A stretch of 64,000 bases of DNA from Bacillota bacterium (GTDB lineage: Bacteria > Bacillota > Clostridia > DSM-8532): positions 102,019 to 166,018 of the forward strand of contig JAEZTB010000059.1 of the NCBI GenBank assembly GCA_023443745.1, given 5' to 3'. Positions 24,828-33,167 of this stretch are shown here, piece by piece; the first letter of the stretch is position 1; the number at the start of each line of letters is the position of its first letter. Under the pieces are notes generated by a model that saw nothing but the letters and a program-made list of their open reading frames with translations, searched no databases and was not told where the DNA came from. The position numbers and the translations under genes are program-made.

Positions 24828-24962
24828 TATTAATACGAAGTATCAATAACTTGGGCACCTGTTCGAAATCTTTGATTTCTCTTACAGGTAATGTTATTAA
24901 TACGAAGTATCAATAACTTGGGTGCCCGTTCGAAATCTTTGATTTCGGTAACGGGTAATGTT
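24828..24962. repeat. Tandem pair of a 67-bp hairpin repeat
   Basis: Two units begin at 24828 and 24895, each TATTAATACGAAGTATC, AATAAC, then a hairpin and GTTATT. Within a unit AATAAC/GTTATT, a CCTGT/ACAGG-type (unit 1) or CCGTT/AACGG-type (unit 2) stem and GAAATC/GATTTC pair in succession. The inner stem differs between units on both sides at once, so the hairpin is kept. A diverged third copy is at 57121-57214. The 349-base gap holds this and the hairpin at 25013 and no gene. Confidence 0.8.
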
Positions 24963-25012
24963 ATTATAATAGGGTTAATATGATTATACAGCGTTAAACC
25001 TGTATCGTCTAA

Positions 25013-25046
25013 TTGCTTGAAAGTTTTATTTGAAACTTTCAAGCAA
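25013..25046. other. Perfect 14-bp hairpin before the TVP38 gene
   Basis: TTGCTTGAAAGTTT and AAACTTTCAAGCAA pair perfectly around a 6-base loop, 37 bases before the TVP38-family start. No T run follows, so an operator or an RNA stem is more likely than a terminator. Confidence 0.55.
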
Positions 25047-25083
25047 GATTCAGCTTATTACTTGAAATTTGAAAGGTGAACCT

Positions 25084-25767
25084 ATGGACAAAAAAATCTT
25101 TACAAAAAGTTTTGTTTTAAAGCTTATTGGAATCTTACTCCTTGGTATCATGGTCATTGTTGTCATGGTAAAGTTCGCACCCCAGCTTATTGAAATGGTT
25201 AAGAACCCCCAGCAATTTGCAGATTACATCAAATCCTTTGGCGTTTGGGGTTCTATTGTCTTTATATTGTTTGAAATTCTCCAAGTCATTGTAGCCCTTA
25301 TTCCGGGCGACTTTTTCCATGTGGCGGCCGGTTTTATCTATGGTATGCCCTTAGGCTTTATTTTAGCATATTTCGGAGAGCTCCTCGGAGCTCTTATTGC
25401 CTTTAGCATTGCCAAGTTTTTTGGTGAGGAAATTGTAAAAAAGTTTGTCAGTGAAAAATGGATTCAAAAGACCAGTGATCTCATCAACTCCGCCAAAGGA
25501 ACCGTTGGTATTCTGGTGTTATGTCTGATTCCGTTTATTCCAAAGGACATACTCATTTATGTAGCCGGTTTGACGCCTGTAAAACCGCTACGCTTCTTGA
25601 CGATATTCCTCCTTTGCCGGATACCGGATATCTTCATCAAGTCAAGCGGCGGCGCACAGCTTTACGAACAGGACTATACGGGTCTTATAATCGTCATCTC
25701 AGCATTCCTTGTACTCTTGGGTATCGGCTACCTCTTAAAGAAAAAATTCATCAAAGACAAGGAGTAG
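25084..25767 (+). CDS. TVP38/TMEM64-family (VTT-domain) membrane protein
   Basis: Integral membrane protein of 227 aa with about five helices. The VTT/SNARE-associated core is visible as ALIPGDFFHVAAGFIYGMPL, then the re-entrant Gly-rich segment (GELLGALIAFSIAKFFGEE), and LIPFIPKDILIYVAGLTPVK with FLLCRIPDIFIKSS further on. Family members are thought to act in lipid scrambling or transport; the substrate of this one is unknown. The start is the ATG at 25084, five bases after AAAGGTGA; the upstream TTG at 25069 lacks a site. The CYTH gene follows by 10 bases, so the two form an operon. Confidence 0.88.
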   Translation: MDKKIFTKSFVLKLIGILLLGIMVIVVMVKFAPQLIEMVKNPQQFADYIKSFGVWGSIVFILFEILQVIVALIPGDFFHVAAGFIYGMPLGFILAYFGELLGALIAFSIAKFFGEEIVKKFVSEKWIQKTSDLINSAKGTVGILVLCLIPFIPKDILIYVAGLTPVKPLRFLTIFLLCRIPDIFIKSSGGAQLYEQDYTGLIIVISAFLVLLGIGYLLKKKFIKDKE

Positions 25768-25777
25768 CAGTAAGGCT

Positions 25778-26266
25778 ATGGCCCAGGAAATTGAACGGAA
25801 ATTCCTTGTAAACCATGATGGGTACAAGCAAGGAGCTTTAAAAGCCTTATATTGTCAAGGTTATTTAAGCAGTCATAAAAACCGGGTTGTTCGTGTCAGG
25901 ATAGCCGACAATTGCGCTACCCTTACCATTAAAGGGCTAACGGTTGGGGCGGTTCGTTCCGAATTTGAGTATCCCATTCCTCTCAAAGATGCCCAGGCCT
26001 TGCTTGAGCTTTGTGAAAAGCCGCTCATGGAGAAATATCGCTATATTTTGTCCTACGAAGGAATGACCTGGGAAGTGGATGAATTTTTAGGAGACAATGA
26101 AGGTCTCGTTATTGCCGAAATAGAGCTTTCTTCAGAAGAACAGGATTTTCAAAAGCCCGATTGGGTCGGTGAAGAAGTTACTTCCGATCCTCGCTACTAT
26201 AATGCCAATCTTATTCACACACCCTTCAGAAGCTGGATAAAGGGGACTGGTTCTCCTGATTCTTAG
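25778..26266 (+). CDS. CYTH-domain protein (putative inorganic triphosphatase)
   Basis: 162 aa, a single CYTH domain, about the length of the NE0304/YgiF-N type. The N-terminal EIERKFLV is the hallmark ExExK metal/phosphate-binding motif, and later charged strands (VVRVRIADNCATLTIKG, FEYPIPLKDAQALLELC, EVDEFLGDNEGLVIAEIELS) form the triphosphate tunnel. Family members hydrolyse inorganic triphosphate or thiamine triphosphate; no adenylate-cyclase evidence here. AAGGAG lies 13 bases and TAAGG 4 bases before the ATG. It is downstream of the TVP38-family gene. Confidence 0.9.
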   Translation: MAQEIERKFLVNHDGYKQGALKALYCQGYLSSHKNRVVRVRIADNCATLTIKGLTVGAVRSEFEYPIPLKDAQALLELCEKPLMEKYRYILSYEGMTWEVDEFLGDNEGLVIAEIELSSEEQDFQKPDWVGEEVTSDPRYYNANLIHTPFRSWIKGTGSPDS

Positions 26267-26332
26267 CCTTTTTATGCCATGGACGGGCACAGAATTCAAG
26301 CATCCTCAATAATATGATGTGAGGTGGTATGA

Positions 26333-27007
26333 ATGAAGTGCGATTTCATTAAAAAGCAGACTATTAAAGACAAACTGCACCATAACAAGACCCTGATGAT
26401 TGATGTAAACATTGATTACCCTTTGATTTCAGCCGGATACGACGGAGACAACACGCGCTTCAATATGCATTACAGGCAAAAAGCGCAGAAAAACTACCGT
26501 TATGCCTCCACCAAACTCTATCAGGCCGCTGTCAAACATCATACAGTTGCCAAACCCCAGGGTGTCCCCTTTAAAAACTTCGAGTTTGTAGAGAGCTTTG
26601 AGCCTACCTTTTCCAAAAAACCTATGATGAGCCTATACTATGATCTCAAAGAATTCACCGGCGGCGCCCACGAAAATACCGTCCGTAAGGGTAACACCTG
26701 GGACATGAAGCATGGTGCCATGCTTACCCTTGATGCTCTTTTTGAAAAGGATTATGATTGTAAGCCCCTTGTTCTAAAGTATATTGAATCAGACGCCCGA
26801 CGGAGACAGATCACCGGTATGGCCAGCTATTTTGAAGGACTGGGTGAGAACCTAAACAAATTCTACGATGACAAGAATTTTTACTTGACTGAGGAAGGGC
26901 TCGCCATATTCTACCCCATGTATACAATCGCTCCTTACGCTGACGGCATTCAGGTCTTTATAGTTCCATTTCCCTTCTTTGGAGATAAGCTAAAATACAA
27001 GCTATAG
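26333..27007 (+). CDS. DUF3298/RsiV-like domain protein
   Basis: 224 aa. The second half matches the DUF3298 pattern: YDLKEFTGGAHENTVRKGNTWDM, then LTLDALFEKD, and the closing YLTEEGLAIFYPMYTIAPYADGI followed by IVPF. The N-terminal ~90 residues look like the DUF4163 partner (IDVNIDYPLISAGYD). The same pair forms the extracellular part of RsiV, an anti-sigma factor that binds lysozyme, but here there is no transmembrane helix, signal peptide or zinc anti-sigma domain, so it is likely cytoplasmic or released. GAGGTGG precedes the ATG. A strong terminator follows. Confidence 0.85.
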   Translation: MKCDFIKKQTIKDKLHHNKTLMIDVNIDYPLISAGYDGDNTRFNMHYRQKAQKNYRYASTKLYQAAVKHHTVAKPQGVPFKNFEFVESFEPTFSKKPMMSLYYDLKEFTGGAHENTVRKGNTWDMKHGAMLTLDALFEKDYDCKPLVLKYIESDARRRQITGMASYFEGLGENLNKFYDDKNFYLTEEGLAIFYPMYTIAPYADGIQVFIVPFPFFGDKLKYKL

Positions 27008-27039
27008 CATCCATTTATGAGGCCGCCGATTAGCGGATA

Positions 27040-27081
27040 TTTGAAAGCCATGGGAATGGTAACATCCCCATGGCTTTCAAA
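27040..27081. terminator. Bidirectional terminator between DUF3298 and ZIP genes
   Basis: TTTGAAAGCCATGGG (27040-27054) pairs perfectly with CCCATGGCTTTCAAA (27067-27081) around a 12-base loop. It lies between two convergent genes. A/T-rich tails are present on both sides, though without long T runs. Confidence 0.75.
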
Positions 27082-27096
27082 TAAAAGGTAACTTTT

Positions 27097-27909
27097 TTAC
27101 ATTAAAATCAGGAGACTGAGGCCCATAACGATCATGCCTCCTATTAGTCCGAAGATGGCTAGATGATGCTCGCCATATTCCCTTGCTGAAGGCAATAGCT
27201 CATCCAGTGAGATAAAGACCATAATGCCCGCAATGGCACCATAAATAATGCCGAATATGACGTCATTAATAAAGGGAGCCAGCACTAAAAAGGCCAAAAT
27301 GGCACCGATAGGCTCAGCCAGACCTGATAAGAGCGACATGTACATTGCTTTCTTTTTATTGCCCGTAGCACAATAAACCGGCAAAGCAACCGAGATTCCT
27401 TCGGGAATATTATGAATGGCTACAGCTACTGCAATAGCAACTCCCAAAGATAAATTATTGATCCCTGAGACAAAGGTGGCCAAGCCTTCCGGAAAATTGT
27501 GAATGGTAATGGCAAGAGCCGCAAGCTTCCCTGTCTTAATGAGCTTCTGAGAATCCTTACCGAAGCCACAGACATCAAACTGTTCCACCCGGTGAGGTTC
27601 ATGAGGGTTTTCCTGCTCGGGAACCAGCTTATCTATAAGAGCAATTAAAAACATACCCAGAAAGAATGCCGCGAAGGTTATCCATTCGCCTGATTTTTGT
27701 CCCATACCTTTAGTAAGATGCAGCTTTGCTTCCGGAAGTATCTCCACAAAGGAGACATAGATCATCACACCTGCAGAAAAGCCCAAGGCAACGGATAACA
27801 CCTTGGCGTTGATCCTCTTGAAAAGTAAGACAATAAGACCCCCAAGCCCTGTAGAAAGCCCTGCGAAAATTGAAAGTCCTACCGCGACCATAACATTTTT
27901 TAGTTCCAT
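27097..27909 (-). CDS. ZIP-family divalent metal transporter (ZupT type)
   Basis: Membrane importer of Zn, Fe or similar ions, 270 aa with about eight helices. The binuclear metal site is visible in helix IV (ITIHNFPEGLATF) and helix V (VAIHNIPEGISVALPV), the HN[F/I]PEG pair diagnostic of ZupT. FSAGVMIYVSFVEILPEA and a histidine-poor loop with HEPHRVEQFDVCGF lie between helices III and IV. It ends in YGEHHLAIFGLIGGMIVMG. GGGGGGCTAC precedes the ATG. No obvious Fur or Zur box was found in the 216-base upstream gap. Confidence 0.92.
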   Translation of the reverse strand: MELKNVMVAVGLSIFAGLSTGLGGLIVLLFKRINAKVLSVALGFSAGVMIYVSFVEILPEAKLHLTKGMGQKSGEWITFAAFFLGMFLIALIDKLVPEQENPHEPHRVEQFDVCGFGKDSQKLIKTGKLAALAITIHNFPEGLATFVSGINNLSLGVAIAVAVAIHNIPEGISVALPVYCATGNKKKAMYMSLLSGLAEPIGAILAFLVLAPFINDVIFGIIYGAIAGIMVFISLDELLPSAREYGEHHLAIFGLIGGMIVMGLSLLILM

Positions 27910-28155
27910 GTAGCCCCCCGAATAATGCTGAAGCGATTTTTATACAGCACCCATATATGTTTATTGAGAACAATGATCAATAAACATTATCCCACCCTTT
28001 ATAGCTTTTTACAATTGTACAAACCTATAAAATGACATAAAACAACGCTCCTCTTGAGATAAAGAAGCGACAAAAGCAGTTTAATTTTAGGGTTTATAGG
28101 GTAATTTTATACAGGATGAACGAAAATGATCGACCTTATCATTGGAGGTATAAGT

Positions 28156-29028
28156 TTGGAAAGAATGATTTTGGCAAAAGGCCTTAATGAGAAGCAGCTT
28201 AAAGACATTAAAAATCTTGAGGATGCGTGCTTAAGCTATGAGAAATTGAGCATGAAGCTTAACTGGGATATGCTCAATACGCGTTCGGACCTTGAGAATA
28301 ATGATTTTCTATACTATGAAAATGACCAGCTCATCGGTTTTTTAGGACTTTATGGGTTTGGTCCTCAACCGGAGGAGATCGAATTAACGGGTATGGTTCA
28401 TCCTGAGCAACGACAAAAAGGGATTTTCAAGTGTTTATTCGCTGAGGCAAAAAAAGAGTGCTTCTCACGTGAGACAGGAAGGATTTTAATCATTACCGAG
28501 AGGTCTTGCCCATCCGGAATGGGTTTCACCAAGTCAACCGGTGCTCATTACGCATTTTCAGAATACCGAATGAAGTATAACGAACCGGCTGTTCCGAGGT
28601 TTACAAGCCACGGCATCAAAGCTCGTCAGGCTGAAGCAAGTGATTATGCAAATATAAAAAAGCTGGATGCTTTGTGTTTTGGAAAGCCTAATGAATTGCC
28701 GGCAGAAGATGCTACTCCTGCCGAGTCTTCATACAGAACTCAATATATATCGGAGCTTGATGGTAAATTCATAGGAAAAATTGGAGTCGCCATGGAAGGA
28801 AATGATGGCTATATCTTCGGTTTTGCAATTAATCCGGAATACCGGGGTAGGGGTTTTGGAAGGGAAACATTAAGCCTCGCTTTGCTTAAATTGCAGTCCA
28901 GCAACATCAGGACTGTCCTTCTGGAGGTTGCCGTTCAAAATGAAAATGCACTATCGCTGTACAAATCCTGCGGCTTTAAGGAAGATACGATCTATGACTA
29001 TTATGAGCTTAAACTCAAGCAGCCATAA
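28156..29028 (+). CDS. Tandem GNAT-family N-acetyltransferase
   Basis: About 290 aa with two GNAT domains. The N-terminal copy contains YYENDQLIGFLGLYG and a degenerate acetyl-CoA loop (VHPEQRQKGIFKCLFAEAK). The C-terminal copy has the canonical motif A, FAINPEYRGRGFGRETLSLAL (~235-255), followed by VAVQNENALSLYKSCGFK. The substrate is unknown. I choose a TTG at 28156 because GGAGGT lies 6 bases before it; an ATG three codons later and an upstream ATG at 28126 without a site are alternatives. Single gene. Confidence 0.9.
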   Translation: MERMILAKGLNEKQLKDIKNLEDACLSYEKLSMKLNWDMLNTRSDLENNDFLYYENDQLIGFLGLYGFGPQPEEIELTGMVHPEQRQKGIFKCLFAEAKKECFSRETGRILIITERSCPSGMGFTKSTGAHYAFSEYRMKYNEPAVPRFTSHGIKARQAEASDYANIKKLDALCFGKPNELPAEDATPAESSYRTQYISELDGKFIGKIGVAMEGNDGYIFGFAINPEYRGRGFGRETLSLALLKLQSSNIRTVLLEVAVQNENALSLYKSCGFKEDTIYDYYELKLKQP

Positions 29029-29037
29029 TCATTTATA

Positions 29038-29649
29038 TTAAAAGCTAATAACACCAAGATGATCTAAAAGAATTTTAAGCCCCATTGCAATAAGGATAAT
29101 ACCGCCCGCTAATTCAGCTTTGGACTCAAATTTTGCTCCGAACACATTCCCTATCTTGACTCCGATGATGGAGAGGCAAAACGTGGTGATTCCTATCATG
29201 GAAACAGCAGGCAGGATATTGACCTGCAAAAACGCAAAGGTCACACCAATGGCTAGCGCATCGATGCTTGTTGCCAAGGCTAGTACCGTCATGCTTTTAA
29301 AACTGAAGGGTTCTTCGACTATCTCACATGCTGCCTCTCCGGCTGCCTCTCCTGCTTCCCCACATGTACAGCATTTATTGGTGCGAGACTCTCTTATCAT
29401 GTTGATACCGATAATGGTGAGTAAGGCAAAAGCAATCCAGTGATCAATAGAAGTTATATAGCCCTTGAACTGCGTTGCCAGGAAATAGCCGATAAGCGGC
29501 ATGAGGGCTTGAAAGCCTCCAAAAAAGCATCCCACTATACCAGCTTTCTTATAGCTCATTCTCTTCATGGATAAGCCTTTACAGATAGCAACGGCAAATG
29601 CATCCATCGATAGCCCTACTGCAATAATGAAAAGTTCTAAAATTCCCAT
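29038..29649 (-). CDS. mntP: Manganese efflux pump MntP
   Basis: Six-helix membrane exporter of 203 aa that lowers intracellular Mn. The duplicated motif with charged membrane residues is seen as GLSMDAFAVAICKGL (~13-27) and ATSIDALAIGVTFAF (~130-144), including the two Asp residues needed for transport in E. coli MntP. A Cys-rich loop (KCCTCGEAGEAAGEAACEI) sits between the halves, which is unusual. AAAGGAG precedes the ATG by about 10 bases. A yybP-ykoY manganese riboswitch lies directly upstream, a strong independent support for the function. Confidence 0.95.
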   Translation of the reverse strand: MGILELFIIAVGLSMDAFAVAICKGLSMKRMSYKKAGIVGCFFGGFQALMPLIGYFLATQFKGYITSIDHWIAFALLTIIGINMIRESRTNKCCTCGEAGEAAGEAACEIVEEPFSFKSMTVLALATSIDALAIGVTFAFLQVNILPAVSMIGITTFCLSIIGVKIGNVFGAKFESKAELAGGIILIAMGLKILLDHLGVISF

Positions 29650-29726
29650 TCTGAAATTCTCCTTTAGTAGCTTTAATAAAAAAGTATTCCCCTTTTATTC
29701 TGATTCAGTAAGCCCATGCAACAAGA

Positions 29727-29850
29727 AAGACTCATAGGTAGTTTTTTAAAACCACCCATGAGTCTTGTTTATTAAGGCAAACCAGACCAAAATAGGTCAT
29801 TGTGTTGATTTACCACGCAGTAATACTGCGCAAACTACTCCCCCACGGAA
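29727..29850 (-). promoter_or_regulatory. yybP-ykoY (Mn2+) riboswitch with intrinsic terminator
   Basis: On the minus strand the region begins GTGGGGGAGTAG, the 5' signature of the yybP-ykoY class. A hairpin (GCGCAGTATTACTGCG), the conserved ATCAAC-type loop, a GACC/GGTC stem with GGTCTGGTTTGCC, and an ACAAGACTCATGGG segment follow, the last matching the second metal-site loop. The 3' end is a long hairpin (AAGACTCAT..., 29727-29766) whose tail is moderately U-rich, overlapping the aptamer: a metal-dependent anti-terminator arrangement. It precedes mntP by ~80 bases. Class assigned by motif reading, no model run. Confidence 0.85.
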
Positions 29851-29885
29851 GAACGAATTGATTCTATCATAAACATCTGCCAAAT

Positions 29886-30536
29886 TCAACGTTCACATGT
29901 AAAATAAACAAATCCCCCACCTTGCTTTGTGGTATTGTACCATAAAGCAAGGTCAACTTTTTTAATGAGCCCTTCATCCAAGACATCAGCAAATAAACTG
30001 CTTTCGGCATCATTATACTCAATTGAAATAATCGTAACCCAATGCCATTTATCAAGATTATTTTCATGACCGTTACATAAATTCAGAAAAGCTATAGGCG
30101 AATCTTTCAGCAAGGCTGCCTTCAGGAATTTCAAAATTCCTGATAATTCAGGTCTTTTGGATTTTTGTTTAGGCACATCAATATGCTGATATCCGACCTG
30201 TACTCCTTTGGATGCAGCATAAGAGAGTACAGACTCGTAAAACATTTTTGTTGTATGTATACCTCTTAGTGTTGGAGTAACATACTTCCATACTTCCTCC
30301 ATAAGCTCGACAAAGTCATTTTTATTGTTTGAGCCTTGTTTCACTCCAAAAATGCTTTGAGTTTGACTGAGATAATAAATTATATTCGTAGCTACTGATG
30401 GACCGCATCCCGAAAGACGCTGCCATTTTGTAGGAAACCATTCCTGGTTACACCCGTAATGTGTCTCATGGGTATCATCATCCAATATTTTAAGTAAATT
30501 CGCATTAGAAATAGACTGTATGGTCAGGGCTCCCAC
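29886..30536 (-). CDS. C39-like papain-fold cysteine protease family protein
   Basis: 216 aa, not part of a transporter. SGCGPSVATNIIYYL (~42-56) supplies the candidate catalytic Cys with the CGP turn. WHWVTIISIEY (~165-175) supplies the His, followed by an Asp/Asn-containing strand, and GGGFVYFTCER ends the fold. This layout is that of C39-like peptidases. No signal peptide, so it may act in the cytoplasm. The frame opens at a GTG at 30536 that overlaps AGGAGG; a CTG three codons later would have normal spacing, so the exact start is open. It is followed by the mntP riboswitch but is not obviously linked to it. Substrate unknown. Confidence 0.7.
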   Translation of the reverse strand: MGALTIQSISNANLLKILDDDTHETHYGCNQEWFPTKWQRLSGCGPSVATNIIYYLSQTQSIFGVKQGSNNKNDFVELMEEVWKYVTPTLRGIHTTKMFYESVLSYAASKGVQVGYQHIDVPKQKSKRPELSGILKFLKAALLKDSPIAFLNLCNGHENNLDKWHWVTIISIEYNDAESSLFADVLDEGLIKKVDLALWYNTTKQGGGFVYFTCER

Positions 30537-30598
30537 CTCCTGTTACTTATTGTACTCATGTAAATTATACAGCCTTCTTCTCCATAATGGCAACGAGC

Positions 30599-31000
30599 TT
30601 AAAGCGTGTCGCTCCTAACTCTTTCTTCCAATTGCAGAATCTTCTCATGGATGACTTTGATGGTCTTGATAAATTCCTCGTCACTCTTGCCGCTTGGGTC
30701 CTCAAGTCCCCAGTCCTCCCGGTGACTGCATGGCAGGAAAGGACAATTTACATTGCAGCCCATGGTTACGACAATATCAACCGGTGGAATATCCTCAAGC
30801 AATTTTGATCGTTGTGTTTTTTCCATATCGATTCCGTAAATATGTTTCATCAATCTCACTGCATCCTGGTTGATCTGCGGTTTTGTTTCTGTCCCGGCTG
30901 AATAGCTTTCAAAAACATCACTTGCCAGATGCTTGCCTAAAGCCTCTGCTATTTGAGATCGGCAGGAGTTATGAACACACACGAATGCAACCTTCACCAT
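30599..31000 (-). CDS. arsC: Arsenate reductase, thioredoxin-coupled (low-MW phosphatase type)
   Basis: Reduces arsenate to arsenite for export by Acr3. 133 aa from the ATG at 31000, the normal length. The phosphatase loop CVHNSCRS (Cys8-X5-Arg14) binds arsenate, and the later Cys residues in GCNVNCPFLPC provide the relay pair (~80-90) seen in the S. aureus pI258 type. DWGLEDPSGKSDEEF also fits. AAAGGA lies about 9 bases before the start. The open frame extends 17 codons further upstream and overlaps the arsA end, but without a ribosome site. Last gene of the ars operon. Confidence 0.95.
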   Translation of the reverse strand: MVKVAFVCVHNSCRSQIAEALGKHLASDVFESYSAGTETKPQINQDAVRLMKHIYGIDMEKTQRSKLLEDIPPVDIVVTMGCNVNCPFLPCSHREDWGLEDPSGKSDEEFIKTIKVIHEKILQLEERVRSDTL

Positions 31001-31022
31001 TTTATTATATCCTTTCAGTATA

Positions 31023-32765
31023 TTAACTGAGCAGCTCTTTAAGCTTTTCACCCTTTATTTCATCAGCTTTCCATTGGACAACAGCATAGTTGCCGCGGGA
31101 ATGCTCATTAACCTTGTTGATCCATGGGGTTTCGCTGCTGGCTTTTGCTTTCAGCAGCTTGTTGGTAGTCCCGGTCACGTACAATGAGGAATTAATGACC
31201 CACCATTTACTGTAAATGCCTGCACGCTTCAAGTCCTCTTCCAATCGCATGGCTTCATAAACAGGAGTTGTTTCGGCAAGGGTTACAATAATTACTTCTG
31301 TCTCCTCGGAGTCTCTTAGCCTTGGCAACAGTTTTTTTACCGATTCAGGAATATCGCCCTGAGTACGCTGTATTTCTCTATGATAGCTCTGGGTTGAATC
31401 CAGCAGCAGCAGGGTATGACCTGTAGGTGCCGTATCAATGACAACAATCTCATTCTCGGATTTTTCAACAATTTCGGCAAAGGCCCTGAATACTGCTATC
31501 TCTTGAGTACAAGGAGAACGAAGATCCTCCTCCACATAGGCCACATCATCCTCCGACATGGTCTGCCTTGCTTTAGTAAGGATTTCATCCTGATATTTTT
31601 TTAATTCCTTTTGTTCATCGATATGACTTAAATTAATGCCGCTTTTCTCATCAATAACAAACTTGAGATGGGCGGCCGGGTCCGTAGTAGCAAGATGGAC
31701 CTTCTTGCCTTTTGAGGACAGGCCTAATGCAATAGCCGCTGCGATAGTTGTTTTTCCCACACCGCCTTTGCCCATTGTAAAAATGACCTTTTTCCCCGTT
31801 CTGTCAAGATCCTCAATGATGTTATTAAGGCATGGAAAAGTATTATTATTAAGTTTTTCCTCACTCACCCTGTCATTATCCTGAGTCAAGAACGCTCTGA
31901 CATTATCCAAACCTGTGATATTATAGGCTCTTAGCGGAATAAAAAAAGCTTCCATTCTTTCCAGATGAGAGGGCATTTTGCTCAACGCAGCCTGCTGCTT
32001 TTTGTACAGGCTTTCCGATATCTTATCGTCATAGGATGTTATTATGCCATTCAGAACTAAAACCTGATTGTTTATACCAAGAGCAGAAAGCTCTTTCGAT
32101 GCCCTTTCCGCTTCATTTAGCGGTGCTGTTTCCGGCCTTGAGACAAGAATGAGCGTCGTAAGCTTCCTGTTTGCGAGAGTCTCCACAGCTTTTTTATAAA
32201 CGGTCTTTCTGCTCTCAAGCCCTGAAAGCTGGCCAAGACAGGATGCCCCATGGGTATTCTCACTGATAAAGTTACTCCAGGCCGAAGGCAGCTGCAGCAT
32301 TCTCAAGGTATGGCCTGTCGGTGCCGTATCGAAAATAATGTGATCATACTCCTTCTGAGCTTTCTCATCTGTAATAAAGTTTGAGAACTCATTAAAAGCT
32401 GCTATTTCAACGGTGCACGAACCTGAAAGCTGTTCTTCCATATTAGATATAACAGCCTCTGGGAGCTTCCCCCTGTAAGGAGCAACTACGCTTTCCCTGT
32501 ATTCAGCCGCCGCCTTTAGGGGATCAAGGTTTGCCACTATCAGGCCAGGCGCGCCTTTTATTGGGGTCCCCTTGTTTGAAAGCTCAGTATTGAAGACATC
32601 CTGTAAATTTGAGGCAGGGTCGGTGCTTATCAATAGCACCTTTTTCCCTTTATCTGAAAGGGATACCGCCGTGGCACAAGCTGCTGAGGTTTTACCCACT
32701 CCACCTTTACCGGTAAAAAATAAATATTTGGTTAACTTTATTGTCTGTGGATTAAAAGAATTCAT
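31023..32765 (-). CDS. arsA: Arsenite-transporting ATPase ArsA (two-domain)
   Basis: Soluble ATPase of 580 aa that energises arsenite export. The two homologous halves each carry a P-loop of the deviant Walker A type, GKGGVGKTSAACATAVS (~18) and GKGGVGKTTIAAAIALG (~336), and each has the DTAPTGHTL signature (~145 and ~445). LISTDPASNL and LATTDPAAHL are the switch regions. The Cys residues of the arsenite site are present in both halves (SGSCTVEIAAFNEF and RSPCTQEIAVFRAF). AGGGGG precedes the ATG at 32765. It follows arsD by 3 bases, so it is in the same transcript. Confidence 0.96.
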   Translation of the reverse strand: MNSFNPQTIKLTKYLFFTGKGGVGKTSAACATAVSLSDKGKKVLLISTDPASNLQDVFNTELSNKGTPIKGAPGLIVANLDPLKAAAEYRESVVAPYRGKLPEAVISNMEEQLSGSCTVEIAAFNEFSNFITDEKAQKEYDHIIFDTAPTGHTLRMLQLPSAWSNFISENTHGASCLGQLSGLESRKTVYKKAVETLANRKLTTLILVSRPETAPLNEAERASKELSALGINNQVLVLNGIITSYDDKISESLYKKQQAALSKMPSHLERMEAFFIPLRAYNITGLDNVRAFLTQDNDRVSEEKLNNNTFPCLNNIIEDLDRTGKKVIFTMGKGGVGKTTIAAAIALGLSSKGKKVHLATTDPAAHLKFVIDEKSGINLSHIDEQKELKKYQDEILTKARQTMSEDDVAYVEEDLRSPCTQEIAVFRAFAEIVEKSENEIVVIDTAPTGHTLLLLDSTQSYHREIQRTQGDIPESVKKLLPRLRDSEETEVIIVTLAETTPVYEAMRLEEDLKRAGIYSKWWVINSSLYVTGTTNKLLKAKASSETPWINKVNEHSRGNYAVVQWKADEIKGEKLKELLS

Positions 32766-32768
32766 TGC

Positions 32769-33137
32769 TCATCCCCCTGATCTGCCGGTTACCTTATATC
32801 TGGCAGCCTTGGGCTTTTCACCGATTATATTAGAAGGGATATTGAGCAATTTTTCGAACTCCTCGTTTGTCGGGTATCTCCCTGTTATGACCACTTCTCC
32901 GTCTAAAACGATAATGGGCAATCCGCTGATACCTTTGGTATTCAAAAAGTCATTGACTAATTGGTTATTGACGAACTCCTGAGGCGAATTGGAGAGGTTA
33001 AACCTTTTTACTTCGATACCATTCTTCTTTAAAGTATTCAGAACTGTTGAAATCCTGAGGAGCTCAGGATCAACGCTCACTCCGCAAATTCCGGTGGGGC
33101 AGCACATGGCTGGTTCATAGATGGACATTTTTTCCAT
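32769..33137 (-). CDS. arsD: Arsenite metallochaperone ArsD
   Basis: 122-aa chaperone that hands arsenite to ArsA. The Cys cluster YEPAMCCPTGICG (Cys pair and Cys five residues on, ~12-18) is the family's arsenite site, and LNTLKKNGIEVKRFNLSNSP and GISGLPIIVLDGEVVITGRYPTNEEF are typical. AAGGAGATG precedes the ATG at 33137. Between acr3 and arsA, as in most Gram-positive ars operons with an ArsA pump. Confidence 0.95.
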   Translation of the reverse strand: MEKMSIYEPAMCCPTGICGVSVDPELLRISTVLNTLKKNGIEVKRFNLSNSPQEFVNNQLVNDFLNTKGISGLPIIVLDGEVVITGRYPTNEEFEKLLNIPSNIIGEKPKAARYKVTGRSGG

Positions 33138-33167
33138 ATAGAGTCATCTCCTTTAAAATAATTACTG

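Noticed and set aside
24828..24962. Possible CRISPR array from the two tandem units
   Set aside because: Only two units, with no spacers: the units abut and each is an entire hairpin. No cas gene is nearby.
24830..25042. 70-codon minus-strand frame in the repeat region
   Set aside because: It is made of the tandem repeat units and has no start context; repetition explains the frame.
29886..30536. Direct co-regulation of the C39-like gene with mntP
   Set aside because: The riboswitch lies after this gene and before mntP; nothing shows that it acts on the upstream gene.
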